Assembly: GCA_022841825.1 (NCBI GenBank)
Contig: JALHQT010000001.1
Span: 434,001-498,000 of the forward strand
Length of the DNA: 64,000 nucleotides
Reading direction: 5' to 3'
From: Anaerolineae bacterium
Lineage (GTDB): Bacteria; Chloroflexota; Anaerolineae; Aggregatilineales; Phototrophicaceae
The position numbers were made by a program, and so were the translations under genes. The number at the start of each line of letters is the position of its first letter. Within the stretch, counting starts at the first letter, position 1. The notes under the pieces are model-generated. The model was given only the letters and a program-made list of their open reading frames with translations, made no database searches and had not been told where the DNA came from. This document shows, piece by piece, positions 1 to 8,552 of the stretch.

Positions 1-92
1 CGATGCGGCTTGAACTGGCGTATGCGCAGAGCGGGGTGCTGCGTGGGTGGTTTGATGTCGGCATCAATGGCGGCGGGTGCGGCACCGTATGA
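1..92 (+). CDS. C-terminal end of an unidentified protein (partial)
   Basis: The third forward frame is open from the window edge and stops at TGA 90-92. Its last four bases (ATGA, 89-92) overlap the start of the next gene, which is the usual coupling in this operon. About 29 residues are visible, ending in FDVGINGGGCGTV. I do not recognise the family from so short a tail. Lying just upstream of a gene coupled to trpA, it may belong to the same operon, but its function cannot be judged here. Confidence 0.55.
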   Translation, partial: MRLELAYAQSGVLRGWFDVGINGGGCGTV

Positions 93-853
93 GCATCGCG
101 CTTGCATCGACCTGGCAGCCGCGGGGAGAGCTTGCCCGCTTGCAGCGTTATCGCGCCCGACTGATGGAGATCTTCGAGAGTCTGACCATCGTGATGCCGC
201 CATCGGCGGGGGATATCCTTGTGGCGACACTCGGCAGCATGTCAGGTGTACATCCTTTCGTCGCGCATGACTGGACCCGCGGGCGGCATATCGCGCTGGA
301 ACGTGCGCTTGGGCACTCAGCCTCGCACATCCTCTACTGTGACCTCGACCGCCTGATCCGCTGGGTGGAACTCTATCCTGACGAGTTAACCATGACGACG
401 CGGCGCGCGCAGTCGGGCGACTGCCTGGTCGTGGGGCGTACGTCGTATGCGTGGGAGACGCACCCGCGCTCGCTGCGGCACACCGAGAAGATCATAAATG
501 ATGTCTTCGCGCACATGATGGGTTGTGAGATGGATATCTGCGTGGCGACACGCGGCTTTAGTCGTGCCGCTGCCGAGCGCGTACTTCGGGAGAGCAAGGC
601 GGAGTCGTCGCTTGGCGTGGATGGCGAATGGCTGTACATCGTGCGTCGTGCGGGGATGGCGTTGGACTACGTTCAAGTCGATGGAATGGACTTTGAGACG
701 GCAGACCAGGGATTGGACGCGGCGGCAGACGGCGAACGTCAGCGAACATATGGCGAGGCGTATGATGCCGAGGCGTCCAGTTGGGCGCAGCGCGTCTTTG
801 TGGCAAATCAAATCATCGGCGCGCTTTTGAGTATTGCGAGGGACCAAAACTGA
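89..853 (+). CDS. Conserved hypothetical protein, possibly glycosyltransferase-like
   Basis: This 254-residue protein has no signal peptide or membrane segment. The ATG at 89 is chosen because it overlaps the preceding stop as ATGA; a GTG at 77 would add four residues. The N-terminus (residues 2-13, SIALASTWQPRG) followed by an RLQRYR helix, and a central CDLDRLIRW around residues 90-100, resemble a nucleotide-diphospho-sugar transferase fold in which an acidic Asp-x-Asp motif binds metal. That is a tentative fold impression, not an identified family. Its stop TGA (851-853) shares one base with the ATG of trpA, so the two are translationally coupled, yet nothing in it suggests a role in tryptophan synthesis. 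Confidence 0.7.
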   Translation: MSIALASTWQPRGELARLQRYRARLMEIFESLTIVMPPSAGDILVATLGSMSGVHPFVAHDWTRGRHIALERALGHSASHILYCDLDRLIRWVELYPDELTMTTRRAQSGDCLVVGRTSYAWETHPRSLRHTEKIINDVFAHMMGCEMDICVATRGFSRAAAERVLRESKAESSLGVDGEWLYIVRRAGMALDYVQVDGMDFETADQGLDAAADGERQRTYGEAYDAEASSWAQRVFVANQIIGALLSIARDQN

Positions 854-1662
854 TGAGTGATGCACGGACGCAGGGCGTGACCGCGCTTGAAACCATGTTT
901 GCAGCGGCGAAGGCAGAAGGGCGGTCGGCATTCCTGCCCTATTTCCCCATCGGGTATCCGAATTACGAGGAATCGCTGGCGGTGATTGAGGCCCTGGCGA
1001 AGACGGGTGTCGATGGGTTTGAGATCGGCATTCCGTTCAGCGATCCGCTGGCGGATGGCACGGTCATTCAGGCGGCGACCCAGAAGGCGCTCGAAAACGG
1101 CACCACTCTTAGAGCATGCCTGGCGGCAGTCCGTGAGCTGCGCGTGCGCGGTGTCGAGCAGCCGATGATGCTGATGGGGTATATGAACCCTTTTATGCGT
1201 TATGGGTTAGAGCGCTTCACCCGTGACGCGAAAGCGGCAGGCGCGGATGGGTTGATCATCCCAGATTTGCCGCCAGAGGAAGGCGCTGTTTTCGCGGAGC
1301 TGTGTCGCAAAGAGGGCTTGGCGCTGGCATTCTTCCTGGCACCGACCAGCAGCAGCGAACGCATTGCTCTGGTGGCACAGCAGGCAAGCGGGTTCATCTA
1401 TGTTGTTGCATTGACGGGGGTTACAGGCGCACGCACTGAGCTACCAGCGGATCTGACGAACTTTATCCAGCGCGTCCGCCAGCAAAGCGGCGATGTGCCG
1501 CTTGTCCTTGGATTTGGCATCAGCCAGCCAGAGCATGTGCAGGCAGTCCAGAAGCTGGTGGATGGGTATATCGTTGGCAGCGCCTTGGTGCGGGCGGGTG
1601 AGCATGGTGCCGAGGCGACACGCGCGCTTGCCGAACGCCTTATGCCGCGCGGCGCGCTATAA
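853..1662 (+). CDS. trpA: Tryptophan synthase alpha subunit
   Basis: TrpA cleaves indole-3-glycerol phosphate to indole and glyceraldehyde 3-phosphate and passes indole to TrpB through a tunnel. The 269-residue length is normal for the family. The motif FEIGIPFSDPLADG (about residues 56-69) carries the two catalytic acids, here Glu57 and Asp68. The C-terminal GFGISQP and VGSALV phosphate-binding segments of the TIM barrel are also present. The start ATG 853 overlaps the stop of the preceding gene (TGATG). No trpB lies in the window, so the partner must be upstream or elsewhere. A TATAAT-like sequence overlaps its stop codon (1658-1663) and could feed the downstream aroH, but no convincing -35 accompanies it. 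Confidence 0.96.
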   Translation: MSDARTQGVTALETMFAAAKAEGRSAFLPYFPIGYPNYEESLAVIEALAKTGVDGFEIGIPFSDPLADGTVIQAATQKALENGTTLRACLAAVRELRVRGVEQPMMLMGYMNPFMRYGLERFTRDAKAAGADGLIIPDLPPEEGAVFAELCRKEGLALAFFLAPTSSSERIALVAQQASGFIYVVALTGVTGARTELPADLTNFIQRVRQQSGDVPLVLGFGISQPEHVQAVQKLVDGYIVGSALVRAGEHGAEATRALAERLMPRGAL

Positions 1663-1716
1663 TCACCCTTTCTTTGCAGTCCTCACGGACCTATCACCGT
1701 CATAGGAGTCTGGATC

Positions 1717-2124
1717 ATGGTCATGGTGCGCGGTGTGCGCGGCGCGACGACCACACATGCCAACGACGCGGACTTGATTCGCGCAGCCACTGTAGAACTG
1801 CTGCAGGCGATGATTGCCGCCAATGGGATCGATGAGGAGCATGTCGCCAGCGCGTTGTTCACGACAACCCCCGATTTGAATGCGACATTCCCGGCGGCGG
1901 CGGCACGCGGTATTGGCTGGACGCAGGTTGCTTTGCTCGGCGCGCAGGAACTCGATTGCCCCAATGGCGTGCCGATGTGTATTCGCGTGTTGATTCACTG
2001 GAATACTGATAAGCCGTTGAATGCTATTCGGCATGTGTATATGCATGGGGCGCAGCGTTTGCGCCCTGACCTATACCCTGAGAACAAGATCGTTGTGGAA
2101 GACGAGGAGCAGCCGCCGATATGA
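1717..2124 (+). CDS. aroH: Chorismate mutase, AroH type
   Basis: AroH rearranges chorismate to prephenate, the entry to tyrosine and phenylalanine. The 135-residue protein matches the trimeric Bacillus-type AroH fold rather than the helical AroQ type. The family's catalytic residues are all visible: Arg8 in VRGVRGATT, Glu78 in AQELD, Arg90 in CIRV and Tyr108 in IRHVYM. The start ATG 1717 has an AGGAG Shine-Dalgarno about eight bases upstream; ATG 1723 is a less likely alternative. It ends in ATGA, which starts tyrA, so the two consecutive enzymes of the route are translationally coupled. Confidence 0.96.
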   Translation: MVMVRGVRGATTTHANDADLIRAATVELLQAMIAANGIDEEHVASALFTTTPDLNATFPAAAARGIGWTQVALLGAQELDCPNGVPMCIRVLIHWNTDKPLNAIRHVYMHGAQRLRPDLYPENKIVVEDEEQPPI

Positions 2125-3008
2125 GCGGGACGGGGTTTCATACGCGCCAACTGGCGGTCGTCGGTCTGGGATTGATGGGCGGGTCGCTGGCGATGGCGCT
2201 GAGGGGGCACGCCGATGTGATCGTGGGCGTCGATCAGGTGGCACGGTCGCGCGAAATCGCGCTGGAACGCGGCATCGTGGACGAAGCGACGGACGATCTT
2301 CGTGCGGCATGTCGAGAGGCAGATACCGTCGCACTGTGCGCGCCCGTGCGAATCATCCTCTCGATTGTACGGGGCCGGCTGGGGGCGTACCTGCGCTCCA
2401 ACACGTTTGTCATCGATATTGGCAGCACGAAAGAAGACATCTGCGAGGCGATGGGGCAGCTTCCTATCGGCGTGCAGGCAATCGGTGGACATCCGATGAC
2501 CGGAAAAGAGACAAGCGGCATTGAGTCCAGCGACGCATACCTCTACCGACAGCGCCCGTTTGTCTTGTGCAGCACGCGCCGCACAACCCCGGCTGCACGG
2601 CTGCGCGCGCTATCATTTGTCGAGGCGCTGGGTGGCGAAGGGATTGAGATGGACGCTCATCGTCATGACCGCACTGTCGCGGCGATCAGTCATCTGCCGT
2701 ATCTCCTGAGTGCGGCGCTGGTTGCGACGGTCAAGAGTGAGGGCGACAAGGACAGCGCGGTCTGGGATCTCGCGGCGGGTGGCTTCCGGGATACCTCACG
2801 CCTTGCCGCGAGCAACCTGGACATGATGGGCGATATTCTCAGCACCAACACCCAGGCAGTCGCGGCGCTGCTGGCGCGCTTTCGAGCGCATCTCGCACTG
2901 TTGGAAGCGGCATTGATCGATGAAGATGGGGAAGAGATTACACAACTGCTGCGCCCCGTACGACAGGCGCGGATTGACTGGCAGAAACACTACGAGAGGA
3001 AGCGGTGA
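2121..3008 (+). CDS. tyrA: Prephenate dehydrogenase
   Basis: TyrA oxidatively decarboxylates prephenate to 4-hydroxyphenylpyruvate using NAD(P). A Rossmann dinucleotide-binding loop, GLGLMGGS, sits at residues 15-22. The substrate-region motif IGGHPMTGKE lies near residue 125, followed by the helical dimerisation domain. At 295 residues it is a monofunctional enzyme: there is no fused chorismate mutase, consistent with separate aroH next door, and no C-terminal ACT domain, so feedback inhibition through ACT is not expected. ATG 2121 overlaps the aroH stop. Arogenate specificity cannot be excluded by eye. Confidence 0.94.
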   Translation: MSGTGFHTRQLAVVGLGLMGGSLAMALRGHADVIVGVDQVARSREIALERGIVDEATDDLRAACREADTVALCAPVRIILSIVRGRLGAYLRSNTFVIDIGSTKEDICEAMGQLPIGVQAIGGHPMTGKETSGIESSDAYLYRQRPFVLCSTRRTTPAARLRALSFVEALGGEGIEMDAHRHDRTVAAISHLPYLLSAALVATVKSEGDKDSAVWDLAAGGFRDTSRLAASNLDMMGDILSTNTQAVAALLARFRAHLALLEAALIDEDGEEITQLLRPVRQARIDWQKHYERKR

Positions 3009-3009
3009 G

Positions 3010-4320
3010 ATGATGCGCGATTACTTTGCAGTCCAACCGGGGAAAGCGCTAACAGGTGAGACGCGCGTCCCTGGTGATAAGTCAATATCCCACCGCGCCG
3101 TCATGTTCGGCGCGCTTGCCCAAGGGAGCACAACCGTGCGCGATTGGCTGCCTGCCGGCGATACCGAGGCATCGCTTGCTGCGATACGCGCACTCGGCGT
3201 CGAAATTGACCGCACCGGGCTGACGGAGATGACCATTCACGGCGGCGCGCTTCATGCGCCGAATGCACCGCTGAATCTCGTCAATGCGGGAACAGGGATA
3301 CGGCTCCTGGCTGGGATCATGTGCGGACAGCCGTTCGCCAGCGTGCTGGATGGCAGTGAGCAGCTTCGCCGCCGTCCGATGACGCGCATCGTCAATCCAC
3401 TGGCGATGATGGGCGCAGACATCACGGCGACGGATGGAAAAGCACCGCTTCATATTCAGCCTGTGGCGCTGCGCGGCATCCACTATCATTTGCCTGTCGC
3501 CAGCGCGCAGGTGAAGAGCGCGCTGCTGCTGGCGGGCTTGTTCGCGAGCGGCGAGACGGTTCTGACGGAGCCAGGTCCCGCGCGCGACCACACCGAGCGT
3601 ATGCTGGACGCGATGGGCGTGGACATCGCGGTTGATCATGCGAACTCGGTGATTACGCTCAAACCCGGACGGACATTACAGCCGATGGACTTCACTGTGC
3701 CGGGCGATCTGTCCTCGGCGGCGTTCCTGATCGTCGCGGCGCTTCTGATACCTGGCAGCGACATTACGCTCACGAACATCAGTATCAACAGTACCCGTAC
3801 CGGTATCCTGGATGTGCTGCGTGAGATGGGTGCCGACATCAGCGTGCAGAAGACTGGCTTGCAGGCAGGCGACCCGGTCGGTACCATCCGTGTGCGGCAC
3901 AGCGTCCTGAAAGGCAGCGACATTGGCGGGGAAGTTGTCGTGCGCATGATCGACGAGTTTCCGATCTTCATGGTGGCGGCGTTGGCGGCGGAGGGCAAAA
4001 CATCCGTGCGCGACGCGGGCGAGCTGCGCGTCAAGGAGACAGATCGCCTGAGCGTGATGACCGCCGAGCTGACCCGGATGGGCGCGCACATTGCGGAGTC
4101 CGAAGATGGATTCGTGATCGATGGTCCGCAGACACTGAAGGGTGCGCGCGTGCATGGGCATGATGATCACCGGATCTCGATGAGTCTGGTTGTGGCGGGT
4201 CTGGTGGCAGCGGGGACGACGACGGTTGATGACGCGCGCTGCGCGGGTGATTCCTTCCCAGGCTATGCCGAGACGCTGACCAGGCTGGGCGCAGATGTCT
4301 CTGTCGGGGTGTATTCGTGA
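3010..4320 (+). CDS. aroA: 3-phosphoshikimate 1-carboxyvinyltransferase (EPSP synthase)
   Basis: AroA transfers enolpyruvyl from PEP to shikimate 3-phosphate. The 436-residue protein shows the PGDKSISHR loop (residues 21-29, with the binding Lys24, Ser25 and Arg29), the PEP-site segment NAGTGIRLLAG, and the late RVKETDRL motif typical of the family. The start ATG 3010 (a second ATG follows at 3013) has GAGAGGAAGCGGTGAG just upstream, and only one base separates it from the tyrA stop. An open frame extends further upstream to 2920, but that would lie inside tyrA. It ends in GTGA, overlapping the aroE start. Confidence 0.97.
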   Translation: MMRDYFAVQPGKALTGETRVPGDKSISHRAVMFGALAQGSTTVRDWLPAGDTEASLAAIRALGVEIDRTGLTEMTIHGGALHAPNAPLNLVNAGTGIRLLAGIMCGQPFASVLDGSEQLRRRPMTRIVNPLAMMGADITATDGKAPLHIQPVALRGIHYHLPVASAQVKSALLLAGLFASGETVLTEPGPARDHTERMLDAMGVDIAVDHANSVITLKPGRTLQPMDFTVPGDLSSAAFLIVAALLIPGSDITLTNISINSTRTGILDVLREMGADISVQKTGLQAGDPVGTIRVRHSVLKGSDIGGEVVVRMIDEFPIFMVAALAAEGKTSVRDAGELRVKETDRLSVMTAELTRMGAHIAESEDGFVIDGPQTLKGARVHGHDDHRISMSLVVAGLVAAGTTTVDDARCAGDSFPGYAETLTRLGADVSVGVYS

Positions 4321-5126
4321 ATCGTGTTGGGGTGATTGGATTTCCCATCGAACACAGCTTGAGTCCGAGGATGCATCAAGCCGCTTATGAGTCGTTGGGC
4401 ATGGGCGATTGGCAGTATGACAAGATTGCCATTCCGCCGGATGTCCTGGGACACAGCATCAAGGAACTCCGCAATCACGATTTCGTCGGCATCAATGTGA
4501 CGGTGCCGCACAAGGAATCGATCATGAAGTTTGTGCGCGCCGACCCTGTGGCGCAGATGGTTGGGGCGATCAACACGGTCGATTTTCGTGAGAACATCGG
4601 CACTAACACGGATGTCGTCGGCTTCATGGATGACCTTGCGGCGAACGGGATCATCGTACGCGATCAGCGTGTGGTGGTGCTTGGCGCGGGCGGTGCGGCG
4701 CGCGCGGTGGTCTATGGGCTGGCAAAGGCGGGCGCGCAAGTTGCGATCGTCAATCGCTCTCAGGAGCGCGCGCAGGAACTGGCGCGAACCTTGCTTGTAC
4801 CGATGACGCTCATGTCGCAGGAGGAGGCTTTCGAGTGGCAGCCTTCGTTGATCGTCAACTGCACGTCGGTTGGGATGCACCCTGAGGTGTGTGCCTGCCC
4901 CTGGAGGGATGTGACACCCATGCCGCGCGCAATCACCGTCTACGACACGATCTATCGTCCAGCGAAGACGCAGTTGATGCAAAGAGCCGAAGAAGCGAAT
5001 GGGCGGGCGTTCAACGGCGTGGGGATGCTGGTGAGGCAGGGCGCGGCGGCGTTCAAGATTTGGACGGGTGTTGAACCGCCGATTGATGTGATGATTGACG
5101 CGGTGATGTCCGCGCTTCGTTCGTAA
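4317..5126 (+). CDS. aroE: Shikimate dehydrogenase
   Basis: AroE reduces 3-dehydroshikimate to shikimate with NADPH. The substrate-binding segment SLSPRMH lies at residues 14-20. The catalytic Lys66 is in NVTVPHK and the partner Asp99 is in NTDVVGF. The nucleotide-binding loop GAGGAARA lies at about 123-130. The length of 269 residues is normal. Translation starts at GTG 4317, which overlaps the aroA stop as GTGA. It is followed after 28 bases by aroC. Confidence 0.96.
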   Translation: MNRVGVIGFPIEHSLSPRMHQAAYESLGMGDWQYDKIAIPPDVLGHSIKELRNHDFVGINVTVPHKESIMKFVRADPVAQMVGAINTVDFRENIGTNTDVVGFMDDLAANGIIVRDQRVVVLGAGGAARAVVYGLAKAGAQVAIVNRSQERAQELARTLLVPMTLMSQEEAFEWQPSLIVNCTSVGMHPEVCACPWRDVTPMPRAITVYDTIYRPAKTQLMQRAEEANGRAFNGVGMLVRQGAAAFKIWTGVEPPIDVMIDAVMSALRS

Positions 5127-5154
5127 TTTGGTGGAGAGAGTAAAGGTTCGCAGA

Positions 5155-6333
5155 ATGCTTCGTTTCTTGACAGCAGGTGAATCGCATGGTCCCGAACTTA
5201 CCGCGATCATAGACGGGCTGCCCGCAGGCTTGCCGCTTGATCTCGAAGCCATTAATCGCGAACTGGCGCGCCGCCAGGAAGGCTATGGCAGCGGCGGACG
5301 GATGCAGATCGAGACGGACACCGTACGCATCACGTCGGGCGTGGCGGCGGGCAAGACCACAGGCGCACCTATTGCGCTGACGGTCATCAATCGGGATTAC
5401 AAGAACTGGCGCGAGAAAGACATCCCGCCGATGACAACGCCGCGACCCGGTCACGCTGATCTGACTGGCGCGATCAAGTATGGCTACCGCGAGCTTCGGA
5501 TCGCACTCGAACGCGCCAGCGCACGAGAGACGACGATGCGGGTTGCCGCTGGCGCGATCTGCAAGCTGTTCCTTGGGGAATTTGGCATTGCGGTCGGCGG
5601 ATATGTCGTGCAGATCGGTTCAGTGAAGACGCGGATACCGGATGACCTCGACTATGTCGAGCGCTTCAAACGTGCGGAAGCCAGTGACGTGCGCTGCCCC
5701 ATGACTGAAGCTGCCGAACAGATGCATGAGGAAATCCGTCAGGCGAAGATTGCGAAAGATACGCTCGGCGGCGTGATGGAAATCGTCGCGCTGAACGTGC
5801 CGCCTGGGTTGGGGTCGCATGTTCAGTATGACCGCCGCCTGGATGGGCGTATCGTCGCGGCGATGGTCAGCGTGCACGCGATGAAGGGCGCGGAGATTGG
5901 CAGCGCGTTTGAGAATGCCGCCGAGCGGGGTTCGAACGTGCATGATGAGATTTTCGTCTCGGAAGAGGGGCAGCTCTACCGCCGCAGCAATCGCGCTGGG
6001 GGACTGGAGGGCGGCATCACGACCGGCGAACCCATCATCGTGCGTGTGGCAATGAAGCCGATCTCGACTGTCATGAAGTCACTCCATTCGGTTAATCTCG
6101 CAACAGGCGAGGCGGAGCAGACCACCTATGAGCGGAGCGATCACTGCGCAACGCCGCGCGCCGTACCGATCCTGGAGGCGATGATGGCGCTGGTGCTTGC
6201 GGATGCGCTGCTCGAAAAGCTTGGCGGCGACAGTATTGATGAAATGCGCCCCCGCTTTCAGGCGCTGCGGCAGGCGCGCCTGGCGGATTTGCCGATGGAT
6301 AATGTGGAGTGGCGTTTTGGATACCCCGTCTGA
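5155..6333 (+). CDS. aroC: Chorismate synthase
   Basis: AroC eliminates phosphate from EPSP to form chorismate and needs reduced FMN. The start at ATG 5155 gives MLRFLTAGESHGPEL, with catalytic His11 in the canonical GESHG signature. An upstream TTG at 5128 is in frame but adds residues the family does not have. At 392 residues it matches usual chorismate synthases. The FMN-site segments around GYRELRIALERASARET and the C-terminal SDHCATPRA motif are clear. Its 3' end overlaps the start of aroK by 17 bases. Confidence 0.97.
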   Translation: MLRFLTAGESHGPELTAIIDGLPAGLPLDLEAINRELARRQEGYGSGGRMQIETDTVRITSGVAAGKTTGAPIALTVINRDYKNWREKDIPPMTTPRPGHADLTGAIKYGYRELRIALERASARETTMRVAAGAICKLFLGEFGIAVGGYVVQIGSVKTRIPDDLDYVERFKRAEASDVRCPMTEAAEQMHEEIRQAKIAKDTLGGVMEIVALNVPPGLGSHVQYDRRLDGRIVAAMVSVHAMKGAEIGSAFENAAERGSNVHDEIFVSEEGQLYRRSNRAGGLEGGITTGEPIIVRVAMKPISTVMKSLHSVNLATGEAEQTTYERSDHCATPRAVPILEAMMALVLADALLEKLGGDSIDEMRPRFQALRQARLADLPMDNVEWRFGYPV

Positions 6334-6841
6334 GGCACTGCCTCGGCACAACATCGTTCTCGCGGGTTTCATGGGGACGGGAAAATCAACGGTCGCGCGG
6401 GTGCTGGCAGCACGCCTCGGATGGCGCATGATCGATAGCGACGCGCGTATCGTTGAGCAGGTACACATGAGTATTCCAGAGATCTTCGCCAGCCGAGGGG
6501 ATGCCTATTTCCGTCAACTTGAGCGTGAGATAGCCCCTCAGCTCGCGGCGATACCTCATGTGGTGATCGCCACAGGCGGCGGGATGCTGACCCGCGCAGA
6601 AAATCTTGCGACATTCAATGCCCGGGGGATGGTGGTGTGCCTGAATGCGTCCCCGGAGTCAATCTGGGCGCGCATCGGACACGACCGGAATCGACCGCTC
6701 CTGCACGGGGATTGGCGGGCGCTGCTGGAAAGCCGCAAGGCTGCATATGCCGCTATTCCATTACAGGTGGATACGAGTGGTAAGTCGATTGAGCAGGTTG
6801 CAGACGAGGTGCTCGCGTTATGGAAGTCCGAATCGACGTAA
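6317..6841 (+). CDS. aroK: Shikimate kinase
   Basis: AroK phosphorylates shikimate at the 3-hydroxyl with ATP. The Walker A loop GFMGTGKS is at residues 17-24. Asp42 in MIDSD is the expected shikimate contact, FRQLERE contributes the binding arginine, and ATGGGM forms the glycine-rich Walker B region. I chose TTG 6317, inside the end of aroC, because GGAG at 6306-6309 is correctly spaced and it gives the normal 174 residues. ATG 6302 would add five residues without a ribosome-binding site. Its end overlaps aroB by 22 bases. Confidence 0.93.
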   Translation: MDTPSEALPRHNIVLAGFMGTGKSTVARVLAARLGWRMIDSDARIVEQVHMSIPEIFASRGDAYFRQLEREIAPQLAAIPHVVIATGGGMLTRAENLATFNARGMVVCLNASPESIWARIGHDRNRPLLHGDWRALLESRKAAYAAIPLQVDTSGKSIEQVADEVLALWKSEST

Positions 6842-7866
6842 GTAAGCCCGGCGGCGGAAGCTATCCGATCCTGATCGAACGCGGTGCTCTGAAAGCTCTC
6901 CATGCGCGCGCGGCGGAATATGGGCTGGACAAGCGCGTTGGAGTCATCACGAACACGACTGTCGCGCCCCTCTATGGCGAGGCACTGTCTTCCGCGCTGC
7001 CCAACGCTGCGCTCATCACGATGCCCGATGGCGAGCAGTTTAAGACGTTAGAGACGACTTCATCCTTGTACGCGCAAATGGTCAATGTCGGGTTAGATAG
7101 AGGCGGGACGGTGGTCGCGCTCGGCGGGGGAGTTGTCGGGGACACGGCGGGTTTTGCAGCGGCGACTTTCATGCGTGGCGTGCGCCTGGTGCAGATTCCG
7201 ACGACCCTGCTCGCGATGGTCGATTCAAGCGTTGGCGCGAAGGTCGGCGTTGACCTGCCTCAGGGCAAGAACCTGGTGGGTGCCTTCAAACAGCCCGCGC
7301 TCGTGCTGATCGACCCTGATGTCCTTGCGACGCTTTCGTCCCGCGAGCGACGATGCGGTTTGGCAGAGGTCATCAAGCACGGGTTGATTGCAGATCCTGG
7401 GCTTCTGGATGATGTGGAGAGACAGGCTGATGATGCGAAACTCATCCAACGGGCTGTCCAGGTCAAAGTCAACATCGTGGAAGAAGATCCTTACGAGCAG
7501 AATATTCGCGCTTATCTCAACCTGGGTCATACGTTCGCGCACGCAATTGAGCAAGTCAGCAATTACGCATGGCTGCATGGTGAAGCAGTGGCTGTTGGCT
7601 TAATCGCGGCTGCTCGTTTGTCTCATCGCCTGCACCTCTGCGAAGCCGACCTCGTTGACACCGTCGAGCGGGCGGTCGCGAATGCCGGGCTGCCACAGTC
7701 CATTGAGGGGTTGGAGCCAGAGGCGCTGTGGGCAGCGATGGCGACCGATAAGAAGTGGCAGCAGGGCAGGTCGCGTTTCGTGCTCTTGCGCGGTTTGGGC
7801 AACCCGCAGATTGTCGAGGCGGTTCCGCGCGAGGACGTGATTACGGTGTTGGAGCATCTCCGCTAA
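6820..7866 (+). CDS. aroB: 3-dehydroquinate synthase
   Basis: AroB converts DAHP to 3-dehydroquinate, using NAD and a divalent metal. The 348-residue protein shows the DGEQFKT segment, the glycine-rich GGGVVGDTAGF that binds NAD, the PTTLLAMVDSSVGAKVGV core, and the metal-ligand region with the LNLGHTFAHAIE histidine cluster. ATG 6820 lies inside the end of aroK, so the genes are coupled. The gene for the preceding step, DAHP synthase, is not in this window. Confidence 0.97.
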   Translation: MEVRIDVSKPGGGSYPILIERGALKALHARAAEYGLDKRVGVITNTTVAPLYGEALSSALPNAALITMPDGEQFKTLETTSSLYAQMVNVGLDRGGTVVALGGGVVGDTAGFAAATFMRGVRLVQIPTTLLAMVDSSVGAKVGVDLPQGKNLVGAFKQPALVLIDPDVLATLSSRERRCGLAEVIKHGLIADPGLLDDVERQADDAKLIQRAVQVKVNIVEEDPYEQNIRAYLNLGHTFAHAIEQVSNYAWLHGEAVAVGLIAAARLSHRLHLCEADLVDTVERAVANAGLPQSIEGLEPEALWAAMATDKKWQQGRSRFVLLRGLGNPQIVEAVPREDVITVLEHLR

Positions 7867-7983
7867 CTGCGTATCGCGGCATGTTCTGTGGTTTATCGCC
7901 GATTGATGTTATTCTGTCCCAAGTTGCATTGTGCGCTTGTGGTGGATGAGGTGCGCCTCGTCACTATGAATGGGGCAGCGGCT

Positions 7984-8442
7984 ATGAAGCGAAAAATACT
8001 CCTTCTGCATGGTCCGAATCTCAATTTGCTGGGCACCCGTGAGCCGCACATTTACGGGAAATACACGCTGGAAGTCATCAACGAGGTTTGCGCGAAACAT
8101 GCCGCGCAGCACAACACGGAGCTGCGCGCGGATCAGTCTAATCATGAGGGTGACCTGATCGATGTGCTTCAGTTGGCGCGGAACTGGGCGGATGGTGTGG
8201 TCTTCAATCCTGGCGGGTATACCCATACCTCTATTGCGCTACGCGATGCGATTTCCGGCATTTCGCTGCCTGTGATTGAGGTTCATCTCTCCAATATCCA
8301 TGCGCGCGAAGAATTCCGACATCGTTCAATGTTGGCACCCGTGTGTGCCGGACAAATCAGCGGATTTGGTTGGCGCAGCTACCTGCTTGGCATTGACGCG
8401 CTGCTGGGAATTCTGGGAGCTTTCCGCGATCCGGAGGTTTAG
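7984..8442 (+). CDS. aroQ: 3-dehydroquinate dehydratase, type II
   Basis: AroQ dehydrates 3-dehydroquinate to 3-dehydroshikimate. The N-terminal [13 protein letters not shown] (residues 9-21) with Arg19 and Tyr24 is the catalytic region of the dodecameric type II enzyme. NPGGYTHTS and [17 protein letters not shown] follow. ATG 7984 gives 152 residues, normal for the family; ATG 7966 is possible and adds six. About 117 bases separate it from aroB, so it may be semi-independent. A small hairpin (7945-7951 pairing with 7956-7962) lies just upstream. Confidence 0.96.
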   Translation: MKRKILLLHGPNLNLLGTREPHIYGKYTLEVINEVCAKHAAQHNTELRADQSNHEGDLIDVLQLARNWADGVVFNPGGYTHTSIALRDAISGISLPVIEVHLSNIHAREEFRHRSMLAPVCAGQISGFGWRSYLLGIDALLGILGAFRDPEV

Positions 8443-8552
8443 CAGTACTGCGCAAAACGGGTGAGATGCAGGGTGTGGTTATCGGTTGTGATTTGTGATG
8501 GTGCTCCTGTTCTGAATATTCGTGTGTGAGGTGGGTCTTGGGCTATTTTCCG

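Noticed and set aside
1658-1663. TATAAT-like hexamer over the trpA stop as a promoter for aroH
   Set aside because: No -35-like hexamer lies at a workable distance and the site is inside a tightly spaced operon; it may be chance.
4263-5252. Long open frame on the minus strand (329 codons) opposite aroE and the start of aroC
   Set aside because: The plus strand carries clear aroE and aroC motifs. The antisense translation is rich in His and Arg without any domain, as expected from a GC-rich shadow frame.
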